Shown piece after piece: positions 42,354 through 51,596 of a stretch of 64,000 nt of DNA (positions are counted from its first letter, which is position 1; the number at the start of each line of letters is the position of its first letter). Under the pieces are notes generated by a model. The model searched no databases. It saw only the letters and a program-made list of their open reading frames with translations, and was not told where the DNA came from. The translations under genes and the position numbers were made by a program. The stretch is from JAGNHB01 sp964436005. Lineage in GTDB: Bacteria > Acidobacteriota > JAAYUB01. The stretch is from NCBI GenBank assembly GCA_964436005.1, contig CAYTBK010000007.1, positions 1 through 64,000 of the forward strand. The letters run 5' to 3'.

Positions 42354-42382
42354 ATTTTAAAGACAGAAGCATTGACTTGCAA
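42354..42382 (-). promoter_or_regulatory. Promoter of the response regulator-roadblock operon
   Basis: TTGCAA (42377-42382) and TAAAAT (42354-42359) on the minus strand, 17-base spacer, about 58 bases upstream of the ATG at 42296. Confidence 0.6.
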
Positions 42383-42385
42383 TGA

Positions 42386-42399
42386 ATTTGTTCACAAAT
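42386..42399. promoter_or_regulatory. Operator-like inverted repeat
   Basis: ATTTGT-tc-ACAAAT lies four bases upstream of the -35 box at 42377-42382. The position would suit an activator or repressor site for the minus-strand operon or for the divergent plus-strand gene. One short copy only. The remainder of 42400-42593 is GC-rich leader with no gene seen. Confidence 0.25.
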
Positions 42400-42593
42400 G
42401 CAGGTTGTTCTTCCGCCCGAGCCGAGGAGGGCAAAGCGGTTACCCTGAAAAGCGGGGGTTTTGGGCCAGCCCGCCCCTGGCCAGTGAAGTTGCATCTGCC
42501 GGGGAAAGCGGGTACCATTCCCCTTTTCCGTCGCCTTGCCGCCGGGGCCCGGCGACTCCCGGTCCCGAATTCCCGCGAGGAGGGTTTGCCGTC

Positions 42594-45500
42594 ATGTGGA
42601 TTGTGTCCTGGCCCCGATTGGCGCTATTGTGCCTGGTTCTTTCCGTGTCCTGGTCCGGCCTGGCCCGGGCCGGCGCTCCCGTGCCGGCGGCGGAGGCAGG
42701 CATTCTGCTGCCGAATTCCGGCTTCGAAGAGGACGGAGGGGCGGGGCAGCCCGCCGGCTGGGCCCTGGCGCCTTCGTCCGGCGGTGCCGCCGGCGCACTC
42801 GCCCGCAGCGACGGAGGGGCGCACGGCGGCAAGGCGTGCCTGGCCCTGCGACACGCCGTTCCCGCCTCCACCACCGTGCAGTCGGCAGAAGTGCCGCTGG
42901 AAGTGGGGCACCTGTACCGCCTGAGCGGATGGATCCGCACGGAAAAGGCGTTCACGGACCCCGGACAGCGGTACCCCACGTCCCTGCCCGCCTGCCTCGG
43001 CATGGCCTCCTTCCCCTTCACCAACCACTCGCCGGCGGTGGGCGGCGACTCCCCCTGGCGGGAGGTCAGCGTGCTCTTCATCGCCACCCGGGGCAAGGAC
43101 CGCGTGCAGCTCCACCTGGGCCGGAACGGCGCCTCGTCCGGGACCGCCTGGTTCGACGACCTCCGGCTCGAGCCGGTGGAGAACGTCGGGGAACTGGTGC
43201 CCGCGCAGACCGCCCGCTGGTTCGGCCCCGCCTATCGCTACGACGACCGGGGCTGGATCTTCGTCCACATCCAGGGCGAGCCCTACGCGCGGGGTTACCA
43301 GTTCGGCTACCTGCTTGGCGAGGAGATCGCCGAGTACGCCCGCAAGCTGTCGGTCCGGCAGAACGCCCAGGACCCCGCCGCCGGCTGGGAGATCCTCCGG
43401 CTGATGACCGACGCCCTGATGTTCCGGCGTTACGAGCCGGAGTATCAGACGGAAATGAAGGGCATCGCCGACGGGGCGGCCAAGAGCGGCGCCCGGATCG
43501 GCACGCGGGCCGTGGACGCGCTGGACATCGCCGTGCTCAACTCGGTGGTGGACCTCGGGCAGCTGCGGGACGCGCTCCCGAAAACCCGCACCGCCCTCAC
43601 CGGAATCAATTTCCTGAAGAACGAGGACGAACTCCAGGTGCGGGAGAACAACCACAAGTGCTCGGCTTTCGCCGCCACGGGTTCGGCCACCGCCGACGGA
43701 CGGCCCGTGTTCGGGCAGCTGTTCATGTGGAACGGCTACCTGGGCGTGCACTGGGACGTTCTGCTGGACGTGCAGCCCGCCCGGGGCCACCGCTTCGTCA
43801 TGCAGACCTTCCCGGGGGGCATCCATTCGGGGGCGGATTTCTACATCAGCGACGCCGGACTGGTGGTGGGGGAGACCACGGTGGGCCAGACCCCCTTCCA
43901 CGACGGCGGCACCCCCCAGAGCAACCGCATCCGCAAGGCCATCCAGTACGCCTCGTCGGTGGACGATTTCGTGAAGATCATGACGGACCGGAACAACGGG
44001 CTCTACACCAACGAGTGGCCCTTCGCCGACGTGAAGACGGGCGAGGTGGGCATCCTCCTGCTGGGGACGGAGAAGTGGCGGCTGTGGCGCTCGTCGGGGA
44101 AGGACTTCCCGGCCGGCCTGACGGATTTCTACTGGTGCAACAACAATGCAAAGGATTTGGAGGTGCGGAAGGAGTACGCCGCCTCGCCGGACAACGCGCC
44201 CTGCGACCTGGCCTTCCGCCCCTGGAACCGCGACCTGGCCCTGGTGGATTTCTACCGCCGGGAAAAAGGGAAGATCGACGCCACGGCCGCCGTCGACTTC
44301 TGGGCCACTTCCCCAGTCAACCGGCCGCACGCCTGCGACGGCAAGGTGACCACCGGGGAGATGGCCGACCGGCTGGTGTTCCTGGCCCACGCCGGCAAGA
44401 CCACCCTGCGGGAGAAGTTCGTCGGCGGGCGCTTCGTCGCCGACCTGCCCGGGGCGCAGCCCCACCTGTCGCTCGGCTACTCCACGGCCAGCCCGGTCTT
44501 TCTGACGGAGCGCCTGCAGGCCGCCCACGCCGCCGCCGGCGAGAAACCGGCCGAGGAGAAGGCGCCGGAGACGGACCTGGCGGCCGTTTCCGAAGTCTCC
44601 ACCGTGGACAGGCGCCTGCTCTGGCAGAACACAATCGTGCCGGCCACGCCCGCGGAAAACTGGTTGAGCGCCGGTTCCGCCGCCTACTGGCGGTTGCTCC
44701 AGGACATGCCCAAGGAGGGCAGGGAGGCGGCCCCCTGGCTGCGCGACCAACTGGAGGGCATCCGCAACGCCTGCCTGTACACCATGGACCGGGAGGGCGA
44801 CCTGCCGCCCCTCTCCGCCACCCTGCGCTTCGACCGCTACGGCGACTACCAGATCTCCCGGGTCAAGGGCACTTTCGCCCTGCACCAGCTCCGGCTGATG
44901 CTGGGCAACGCGGCCTTCTTCCGGATGATGGAAGCCGTGCACGCCGAACTCGCCGGCCACACCGCCACCACGGAGGACTTCCTGCGGGCGGCGGAGGCGG
45001 CGGCGGGCCAGCCGGTCCGGGCGCTGGCTCTCCAGTGGCTGGAGCGGGCCGGGCTGCCGGACCCGGCGGTGGAGGCAGAGGCGGCGGAGAAGAGCCCGGG
45101 CAACTGGGAAGTGGTGGTGAAGGTGCGCCAACAGGGCCAGCCCTGGCGCCTGTTCGGCGCCGTGGACATCGAGGGCCAGGGCAAGACCTGGCGCCGGCCC
45201 TGCGAAGTCGACGGCGGGGAAACCGTGCTGACCTTCACCGTGCCGGAGCGGCCCCTCCGCGTCCGCTTCAACGCCGGGGCCGACTTCCCCGTGGTCTGCG
45301 GGGAGTTCTACACCCTGGGCAGCTTTTTCGAGGACTTCCAACACACCCGCATCGTGTACGGCACCTCCCGGGAGATCGAGGCCAACCGGACCCTGGCCGG
45401 CCGCTGGCAGGAGACCGTCGCCGACGTGTTCAGCGAGGTGTTGCCCCCCCTGGTCAAGGACTGCGAGCTCCGCGAAGCGGAGCGGGCCTCCTGCGACCTG

Positions 45501-45869
45501 ATGGTGCTGGGGCAGGCGGAGGACAACACCCTGACCGCGGAACTGGCCGGGAAGATCCCCGGCCTGGAGATGGGCCGGAACTGGTTCCGCTGGCAGGGGA
45601 AGACATTCGCCCGCCCCGACGACGGGCTGCTGGTGGTGGCGGCGAACCCCTGGAACCCGAAGAAGGCGCTCTACCTGTTCCTCGCCAACAGCGCCGGGCA
45701 GCTGTACCAGATGACCAAGAAGTGGCAGGTGCTGCCCTCCTGGGCCGTCTTTCGCGGCGACCAGGTGAAGGAGAAGGGTTACCACCGGGTGGCCCGGTTC
45801 GACCGGCCGCTCCCGGCGCCGGAACGGCGGCCGGGAACGGGGAACGGGACCGGACAGGCAGCCAGGTAG
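42594..45869 (+). CDS. Secreted Ntn hydrolase (C45/phospholipase B-like) fused to M1-like C-terminal region
   Basis: The 1091-residue protein has a signal peptide (1-26) and a CBM4/9-like beta-sandwich (about 32-195, L-P-N-S-G-F-E-E-D). The core hydrolase domain (about 205-640) contains Y-A-R-G-Y-Q-F-G and N-N-H-K-C-S-A-F-A-A-T-G, where Cys356 is the likely N-terminal nucleophile after self-cleavage, as in acyl-CoA:6-APA acyltransferase or phospholipase B-like proteins. A helical region (about 735-870; V-K-G-T-F-A-L-H-Q-L-R and A-L-Q-W-L-E-R-A-G) resembles the C-terminal part of M1 aminopeptidases, but no H-E-x2-H-x18-E is present, so it is not catalytic. Substrate unknown. The next gene starts eight bases on. 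Confidence 0.75.
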   Translation: MWIVSWPRLALLCLVLSVSWSGLARAGAPVPAAEAGILLPNSGFEEDGGAGQPAGWALAPSSGGAAGALARSDGGAHGGKACLALRHAVPASTTVQSAEVPLEVGHLYRLSGWIRTEKAFTDPGQRYPTSLPACLGMASFPFTNHSPAVGGDSPWREVSVLFIATRGKDRVQLHLGRNGASSGTAWFDDLRLEPVENVGELVPAQTARWFGPAYRYDDRGWIFVHIQGEPYARGYQFGYLLGEEIAEYARKLSVRQNAQDPAAGWEILRLMTDALMFRRYEPEYQTEMKGIADGAAKSGARIGTRAVDALDIAVLNSVVDLGQLRDALPKTRTALTGINFLKNEDELQVRENNHKCSAFAATGSATADGRPVFGQLFMWNGYLGVHWDVLLDVQPARGHRFVMQTFPGGIHSGADFYISDAGLVVGETTVGQTPFHDGGTPQSNRIRKAIQYASSVDDFVKIMTDRNNGLYTNEWPFADVKTGEVGILLLGTEKWRLWRSSGKDFPAGLTDFYWCNNNAKDLEVRKEYAASPDNAPCDLAFRPWNRDLALVDFYRREKGKIDATAAVDFWATSPVNRPHACDGKVTTGEMADRLVFLAHAGKTTLREKFVGGRFVADLPGAQPHLSLGYSTASPVFLTERLQAAHAAAGEKPAEEKAPETDLAAVSEVSTVDRRLLWQNTIVPATPAENWLSAGSAAYWRLLQDMPKEGREAAPWLRDQLEGIRNACLYTMDREGDLPPLSATLRFDRYGDYQISRVKGTFALHQLRLMLGNAAFFRMMEAVHAELAGHTATTEDFLRAAEAAAGQPVRALALQWLERAGLPDPAVEAEAAEKSPGNWEVVVKVRQQGQPWRLFGAVDIEGQGKTWRRPCEVDGGETVLTFTVPERPLRVRFNAGADFPVVCGEFYTLGSFFEDFQHTRIVYGTSREIEANRTLAGRWQETVADVFSEVLPPLVKDCELREAERASCDLMVLGQAEDNTLTAELAGKIPGLEMGRNWFRWQGKTFARPDDGLLVVAANPWNPKKALYLFLANSAGQLYQMTKKWQVLPSWAVFRGDQVKEKGYHRVARFDRPLPAPERRPGTGNGTGQAAR

Positions 45870-45877
45870 GAGACGAG

Positions 45878-48086
45878 ATGAATCCGATGGTTCGCTACCC
45901 CGTGCCGGCACCCGCCACCCACAATCAAGTGGGGAAACGACAGGCCCGTATTTCCAGGAGGGCAGCTCGTCAGATATTCTTTCTGTCGTTCATTTTTACG
46001 GTTCTGGTCATGCCTTTGCCGGCCGGGAGCGACGGTTGGACCAACACTGGCCCGAACGACGGGGTGGTGGACCTGGCGGCCAGCCCCGTCGAAGGGCGCC
46101 CGGCCTGGGCTCTGATGCGAAACCGCGGCCTGCTGCGGAGCGACGACGGGCTGAACTGGCAGGCCGTCAACACGGGGGACCTCGCCCGGTCCTTCACCCG
46201 GCTCTTCGCCGACCCGCAGGACCCCGCCGCCCTGTTCGCCGCGGCCGGCGCTTCGGGCGTCCTTTACCGGAGCGCGGACGGAGGGCTTTCCTGGACGCCG
46301 GTCCTCACCCTGACCCCGGGGGCAGGCACCTTGTTCGACGGTTACCAGTGCGCGCCCTCGGATCCGGCCTTCCGGTACGTCTCCTGCGGGCAGGCGGTGT
46401 ACTGGAGCGAGGACGGCGGCTTGCATTGGTCGCCGCTGCCATCGGCCCCCCCCGAAAGCCATCACCGGCTGCCTGGCGGTCTGCCCGGACGACCCGCGCC
46501 AGTTCGTCACCAGTTACACCGACACGACGTACTCCCCGTGGGGAACCGTCAGCTGTCCGGCGGTGGCCCGGTACTCCGTGACGGGGAACACGCTCACGCC
46601 GCTCCTGGCCCTGGAGGCCTCGCAGTATCCCTTCTTCCCGACCGCCGCGGTGGTCGATCCGGAAAACCCGCAGCGGATGTTCGTGCTGGCGAACCGGTAT
46701 TCTCCGGGCGGGCAGTACAGCATGTTGTACTCGTCTTCCGACGGAGGAGCCCATTGGAGCGAGCAGTGGTTGGATTTCTCCGGCATGACCCTCCTGAGGC
46801 TGGAACGGTTGCCGGAAGAAACCCTCTGCGTGGCCGGAGACGGAGGGGTTCTGACCAGCCGGGACGGCGGCCTTACGTGGAGCGCTTCTCTGTCCTGTTC
46901 CCCCGATCGCCTGGTGGTGATGCCCGGGCCGCCCAGCCGGGTTGTGGCCTTGCGCTTGAATCAGCTCGTCATCAGCTCGGACGGAATGATCTCCTGGCAG
47001 GACCCGGAGTCCGGAATGTCCACCGCCAGCATCCTGGTCATGATTTCCCGCTGGCTCGGCACTTGGTATAGCTGGGACGTCCTGGCCACCGCAGACTCCC
47101 CAACCGTGGCCCTGGCTTTCAGCTGTGATCTTTCTCTCCCGCATTACCGAGATTACTACGACGCGACGGGGCAAGGGCGCATCCGCATCCGCGGCGAGAA
47201 CCTGGCGACGACGGGCCTGCCGGAAGTGTCCTGCCTCAGCCTGGCCGCCACTGCCGGGACGGGCGGCCTGGACGAGCTCTACCTGGGCACGACCGAAGGG
47301 ATTTACCGGGGGATCCGCGGTTGGGGGACCACCTGCACCTGGAGCCGGCTGTACCCGGCCGGGGGCGGGACCTTCCCCGTGCGCTGCCTTTCCGTGAGCC
47401 CCGGCGACCCGACGATTCTCTTCGCCGGCACGGACGAAGGCGTCTATCGGGGTTCCACCGGATCGGTCGATTCCTGGCAGCGGCTGGGCGATCTGCCCGC
47501 GGTTCCCGTGCGCCAGGTGCTGGCGCACCCCGCCAGCCCCTCCACCCTCTACGCCGCCACGGCCGACGGGTTTTTCCGTTCCGCTGACGGGGGCGCGAGC
47601 TGGAAGGACTGTTCGGGCGGCCTGACCGTGCGGGACGTCCGGGCCCTGCTGGCGCACCCGCTGAACACCGAAACGCTGTACGCAGGGACGGCGGGGGGCG
47701 GCGTGTTCCAGAGCCGCGACCGGGGGGAGACCTGGGTCTCTCTTGGCGGCCCGCACGATCCGGACGTCCGCGCGCTCGGTTTCAGTGTTCACCCTTTCAC
47801 GATTCATGCCGGAACGGCGTCGGAAGGCGAGTTCGCCTTTTCCCCGAGCGGGGAGTACGATCTGGACCGAAACGGTTTCACCGACGCCGCGGATCTGGCC
47901 TTGCTGGGTTCCGTGCTGGCCGGCAACATGGCCCTGAACGGGTTCCGGTCGAAAAACGGCTGGCTCTTCCCGGATTACGCGGAAAGATACCCGCAGCCCG
48001 ACCCGGTCCGGCACCTGGACCTCAACGGCGACGGGAAACGGGACATCCTCGACTTTTGCCGGCTGAAGGGCTTGGTCGATCCCTGA
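45878..48086 (+). pseudogene. Secreted BNR/sortilin-like repeat protein with dockerin-type end, frameshift in a C8 run
   Basis: Two reading frames together encode one protein of about 735 residues. The first (from the ATG at 45878) gives a signal peptide with a long basic start, then BNR repeats (Y-R-S-A-D-G-G-L-S-W; Y-W-S-E-D-G-G-L-H-W). At the run of eight C (46446-46453) the coding sense moves to the +1 frame, which continues with more repeats (Y-S-S-S-D-G-G-A-H-W, F-R-S-A-D-G-G-A-S-W) to a stop at 48086. The end holds dockerin-like repeats (Y-D-L-D-R-N-G-F-T-D; L-D-L-N-G-D-G-K-R-D). The old frame stays open to 47071 but loses the repeat pattern. One C too many could be a read error, a true mutation or a slippery switch. 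Eight bases separate it from the gene upstream. Confidence 0.7.
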
Positions 48087-48129
48087 TGCGTCGTTGCCCG
48101 GCTGGGAACGCTTTTTCCCGAACCGCCGG

Positions 48130-51100
48130 CTAGTTCTGCTGGATGGTCATCCGCAGCAGGTTGACCAGGTCCAGGGCGTCGGCGCCCGGGGCCCCGTCCA
48201 GGTCCGCCGCCCCGGCGGAGGCGGCGAAGGGGTACTGGCCCGGCGTCACGTTGCCGGCCAGGAAGTGGATCATGACCACGAGGTCGAGGGCGTTGACCCG
48301 GGTGTCCAGGTTCAGGTCGCCCGGCGTGAGCTGGCCGTCGGCCGGCCGGATGAAGATGTAAGTGGTGTCGGAACCCGTGTTGAGGCGGTTGTCCTCGGCG
48401 CGGAACTCGATTTCGTGCAGCCCGGCGGCCAGGTTGCGGACGGCCAGGGACGGTCCGGTGCCCAGCAGGCCGTGGCGCGATGATGTCCACGACATGTGGG
48501 CGGCCGGGAAGGCCGGTTCGTCGATGTCGGAGACCACGCCGTCGAAGACCACCGTGTCGTTCTGGGAGAAGATGGTCAGGGCGGACGGGCTGGCGATGCT
48601 GGCCTGGGGCGCCTGCCCGGCCTTGCTGAAGACGAGGTCGGAGACGTCCTCCGCCGTGTTGATCCCGTCGGTGGCCTGGACCTTGACCAGGCTGCTCTTG
48701 AGGCCTTCCGGAAGGGTGGACAGGTCGACGGTGTAGTAGCTCCTTCGCTCGTCCGAGGACAGCATCTGCCACGTCGTGCCGTTGTCGGGGCTGAAGAGCA
48801 CGGCGTACGTCAGCGGGTCGCCGTCGGAATCGCCGCCGGTCCAGGTGATGGTCTGGAAACCCGTCCCGTTCCAGGACTCGCCGCCGTTCGGGGAGAGGAC
48901 CCGCACCGTCGGGGCCTTGGGCCCGGCCTGGATCTTGATGCTTTCCCCGAAACTGCCTTCCAGCAGAATGGTCTGCGTCCCCGACTTGGCCGGCAGGACC
49001 TGGGTGAAGAGCCCGCGGCCCTTCATGTCGATGATGGGGGCGACGTCGAACTGCCGCTCGAAGAGCGTGGCGCCCTGGCCGTCCAGCAGGCGCAGCTTGC
49101 AGTTCCCCGTGCCCTGCTGGTCGGAGGAGCCGGCGGGGAGCAGCCCCTGCCAGGCCGGGTCCAGAATGGCCTTGCCGCCCTGGACCAGGCCGCTGACGTA
49201 GAGGTAGGGGGCGGGGGGGGCGCCGGCATTGTCGGAAGGTGCGGCCGGCGGGGCCGTCGTGCAGGGTGACGGCCGCTCCGGCGACCGGTCCTGCCGGAGC
49301 GTGGCCCCGAAATACCCCCGCAGCCAGTTCCACGAGTAGACCGACATCCAGGTGTCGCCGCAGTAGGACATCAACGCCCCGTAGTCGTCGGGGTCCTTGA
49401 GGCTGAGGCTGTTGTCCGGCTCGATCTGGACGCCCCAGTCCCCGATGGACGCTTCGGGCAGCAGCGTGCCGTCCTGGTCCCGGTACGCGGGGTATGGTTC
49501 GTAAGGGCCCGCGGGGTCGTCGCAGCCCTGCACGTGCCCCAACCCGTAGGCGTGGCCGATCTCGTGGGCCGTGGTCATCCGGTAGAATTCACTGTCCGAG
49601 GCCACCGAGATGCAGACGGGGAAGTCGGCGTCGGTGATCCCGCGGTTGAGGAAGGACGGGTGCATGAGCGCCAGCCAGACCGAGCCGCAGTTCCAGGTGG
49701 GCGGCTGGCAGTGACGGAAGCCCAGGGCGTAGTGCAGGCCGTGGAGGAAAGCGGACAGGTTGTCGTCGTCGCCCGTGCTGATGACCTCGTGGGTGGTGGC
49801 CACGCCCGTGTTCAGCACGCTGATCATGTCGGGCGGGACCGGGTAGATCTGGCGGGTGCGGACGATGTTCCGCGTGCAGTCGGCCCAGGTCGGCTCCACA
49901 TTGCCTTCGCTGGCGGAGCGGACCTTGTACACGTGCACCGTCATGCGGCAGTCCGCTTCGTGGAAGACGACTTCCTGGATCACCGAGTTGTACGCGTCGT
50001 AGCCGCCCGGTTTCTCCGGGATGTGGTTCCAGGCGTTGACGGTGGCCTCCAGCCGGGTCGTGCCGGCGGTGGTCCAGTTGCTGGGCAGGATGAAGTTGAA
50101 GCTGCGGTCCGTGCTTTCCCGCTGCCACGCCAGGGTTTCGAACCGGTTCAGGGTCAACTCGTTGAGGGCGTAGATGGGCGAACCCTCCATCTCCACGCCC
50201 CCGCGGTAGGCCCGCAGCAGGCACGGAACGCCCGGGATGTTCTCGTCGGTGCTGAGCAGCGTGGCGTATACCCGCACCAGGGTGGTCTTGCCGCGGACCA
50301 GGGTCGTGGTGTGGGAAGGCCCGGGCGGGGTGATCCCCAGCTTCTCCCATCCCTGGATGGCCTGGGTCGGCTCCAGCGCGCGGGCGCGGAAGTCCAGCGT
50401 GTCGGGGTAGGACGGGGGCGGCGGGTCCGGCGGGAGGTACTCCACGTCAATGCTGTCCCGGTCGTCGTTCCCGTCGAAGTCCACCGCCCGGACCTGGAGC
50501 GAGTGCGTCCCCTCCGTGTCGCCGATGCGGATGGGGGCACTGAACAGATACGTGTTCGTTCCCGGGATGGGGATGGGCGTGATGGGGCCGTCCAGGTGGC
50601 CGTCGTGCCAGGCCTGCAGGTACAGCAGGCCGCGGTCTTCCTCCACGGTGCCGCCCACGAAGAACACGGAAGTCCGGGAGGGGTGTTCGGTCGTGCCTTC
50701 GGGGCTGACGTCGGTGATTTCCACCACGGGAGGCGTGGTGTCGGCCGGCGGGGCGGCCACCGTGCCGTCGTAGACCTTCACGAGCACCGCGTCCAGGATT
50801 TCCGGCGCGAAGGCGGCGCCGTAGGTGATTTCCACGCAGCCGATGGTCCCGTGGTTGGCGCTGCCGGCGGTCGTTTCCACCTTCAACTCGTGGTAGCAGG
50901 GCGTCGGGCCGTTCCCGAGGTTCACGGTGGCCGAGCCGACCAGGTCGCGGTACCCGCCGTCGGTGCGGTAGGCGTACATCGAGGCGACCACCGGCAGGGG
51001 TGCGCGCTCGTCCATTCCGACGTATACGCGCACGGAGTGCGAGGTGAAACCGGTGAGGGTCAGGCAGATCTTCTCGTCGGCGCTGCCGAATTCGCTGCCG

Positions 51101-51375
51101 AGAGCCGGGACGTTCTTCAGCACGTTGGGGGCCGAGCGGGCGTCGGCCCAGGCCGTGACGGTGGGGCGGCCGTTGCTTTCGAAAATGACGCCCCGCCCGC
51201 CGCCCAGGTCGGCGTACGGTTGGTGGGCGGCGTTGAAAACGTAACTGGCCGCCAGTTCGTCGAAGTTGAGCAGGTGCTGGACGACGGTGGGAGCGGGCCG
51301 GGAAAGGGCCGCCCCGACGAGGATCAGAAGAGCGAGGGGCATTCCCGCCACCCGGCGGAAGCTCGTGGTGCGCAT
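48130..51375 (-). CDS. Secreted metzincin metalloprotease with dockerin end
   Basis: The 1081-residue protein has a signal peptide (about 1-26), N-terminal beta domains (to about 330), and a metzincin zinc site H-E-I-G-H-A-Y-G-L-G-H (His604, Glu605, His608, His614), followed by a Met-turn-like A-L-M-S-Y-C-G about 60 residues on. Beta-sandwich domains follow (about 700-1010), and a dockerin-like pair ends the protein (G-D-L-N-L-D-T-R-V-N-A-L-D and A-D-L-D-G-A-P-G-A-D-A-L-D). It probably digests extracellular protein or glycoprotein. GGAGG lies five bases before the ATG. It converges with the BNR gene. Confidence 0.83.
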   Translation of the reverse strand: MRTTSFRRVAGMPLALLILVGAALSRPAPTVVQHLLNFDELAASYVFNAAHQPYADLGGGRGVIFESNGRPTVTAWADARSAPNVLKNVPALGSEFGSADEKICLTLTGFTSHSVRVYVGMDERAPLPVVASMYAYRTDGGYRDLVGSATVNLGNGPTPCYHELKVETTAGSANHGTIGCVEITYGAAFAPEILDAVLVKVYDGTVAAPPADTTPPVVEITDVSPEGTTEHPSRTSVFFVGGTVEEDRGLLYLQAWHDGHLDGPITPIPIPGTNTYLFSAPIRIGDTEGTHSLQVRAVDFDGNDDRDSIDVEYLPPDPPPPSYPDTLDFRARALEPTQAIQGWEKLGITPPGPSHTTTLVRGKTTLVRVYATLLSTDENIPGVPCLLRAYRGGVEMEGSPIYALNELTLNRFETLAWQRESTDRSFNFILPSNWTTAGTTRLEATVNAWNHIPEKPGGYDAYNSVIQEVVFHEADCRMTVHVYKVRSASEGNVEPTWADCTRNIVRTRQIYPVPPDMISVLNTGVATTHEVISTGDDDNLSAFLHGLHYALGFRHCQPPTWNCGSVWLALMHPSFLNRGITDADFPVCISVASDSEFYRMTTAHEIGHAYGLGHVQGCDDPAGPYEPYPAYRDQDGTLLPEASIGDWGVQIEPDNSLSLKDPDDYGALMSYCGDTWMSVYSWNWLRGYFGATLRQDRSPERPSPCTTAPPAAPSDNAGAPPAPYLYVSGLVQGGKAILDPAWQGLLPAGSSDQQGTGNCKLRLLDGQGATLFERQFDVAPIIDMKGRGLFTQVLPAKSGTQTILLEGSFGESIKIQAGPKAPTVRVLSPNGGESWNGTGFQTITWTGGDSDGDPLTYAVLFSPDNGTTWQMLSSDERRSYYTVDLSTLPEGLKSSLVKVQATDGINTAEDVSDLVFSKAGQAPQASIASPSALTIFSQNDTVVFDGVVSDIDEPAFPAAHMSWTSSRHGLLGTGPSLAVRNLAAGLHEIEFRAEDNRLNTGSDTTYIFIRPADGQLTPGDLNLDTRVNALDLVVMIHFLAGNVTPGQYPFAASAGAADLDGAPGADALDLVNLLRMTIQQN

Positions 51376-51487
51376 CGAACCCTCCCTTGCCCAGGCAGGC
51401 CAAAACTGCAGCCCTGGTGCGCTTCGGCAGGGGCACGCGGAACTGCGGGATGCCCGGGCACCATGATGTTGAGCAGCGACTTACAAA

Positions 51488-51516
51488 ATTGTACACCGCA
51501 AAGGCGGCACTGGCAA
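51488..51516 (-). promoter_or_regulatory. Promoter of the metzincin gene
   Basis: TTGCCA (51511-51516) and TACAAT (51488-51493), 17-base spacer, minus strand, about 115 bases upstream of the ATG. Confidence 0.6.
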
Positions 51517-51541
51517 GCCTGTTTTCAGGCGGGAAAGGGAA

Positions 51542-51567
51542 AGCGGGCCCGTGGGCGGGGGCCCGCT
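51542..51567 (-). terminator. Terminator-like hairpin after the PPC-domain gene
   Basis: AGCGGGCCC / GGGCCCGCT arms with an eight-base loop, followed on the minus strand by TTTCCCTTTCCC. The T-run is interrupted, so strength is uncertain. Confidence 0.5.
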
Positions 51568-51596
51568 CTCCGGTGCGGGGCGATTCGAGCGCCTGG

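Noticed and set aside
42624..45911. Open frame of about 1095 codons opposite the Ntn hydrolase gene
   Set aside because: Antisense shadow; no start signal and no recognisable domain.
48087..48129. Bidirectional terminator between the BNR and metzincin genes
   Set aside because: A short GGGAA/TTCCC hairpin is present with T's inside it rather than after it; too weak to call.
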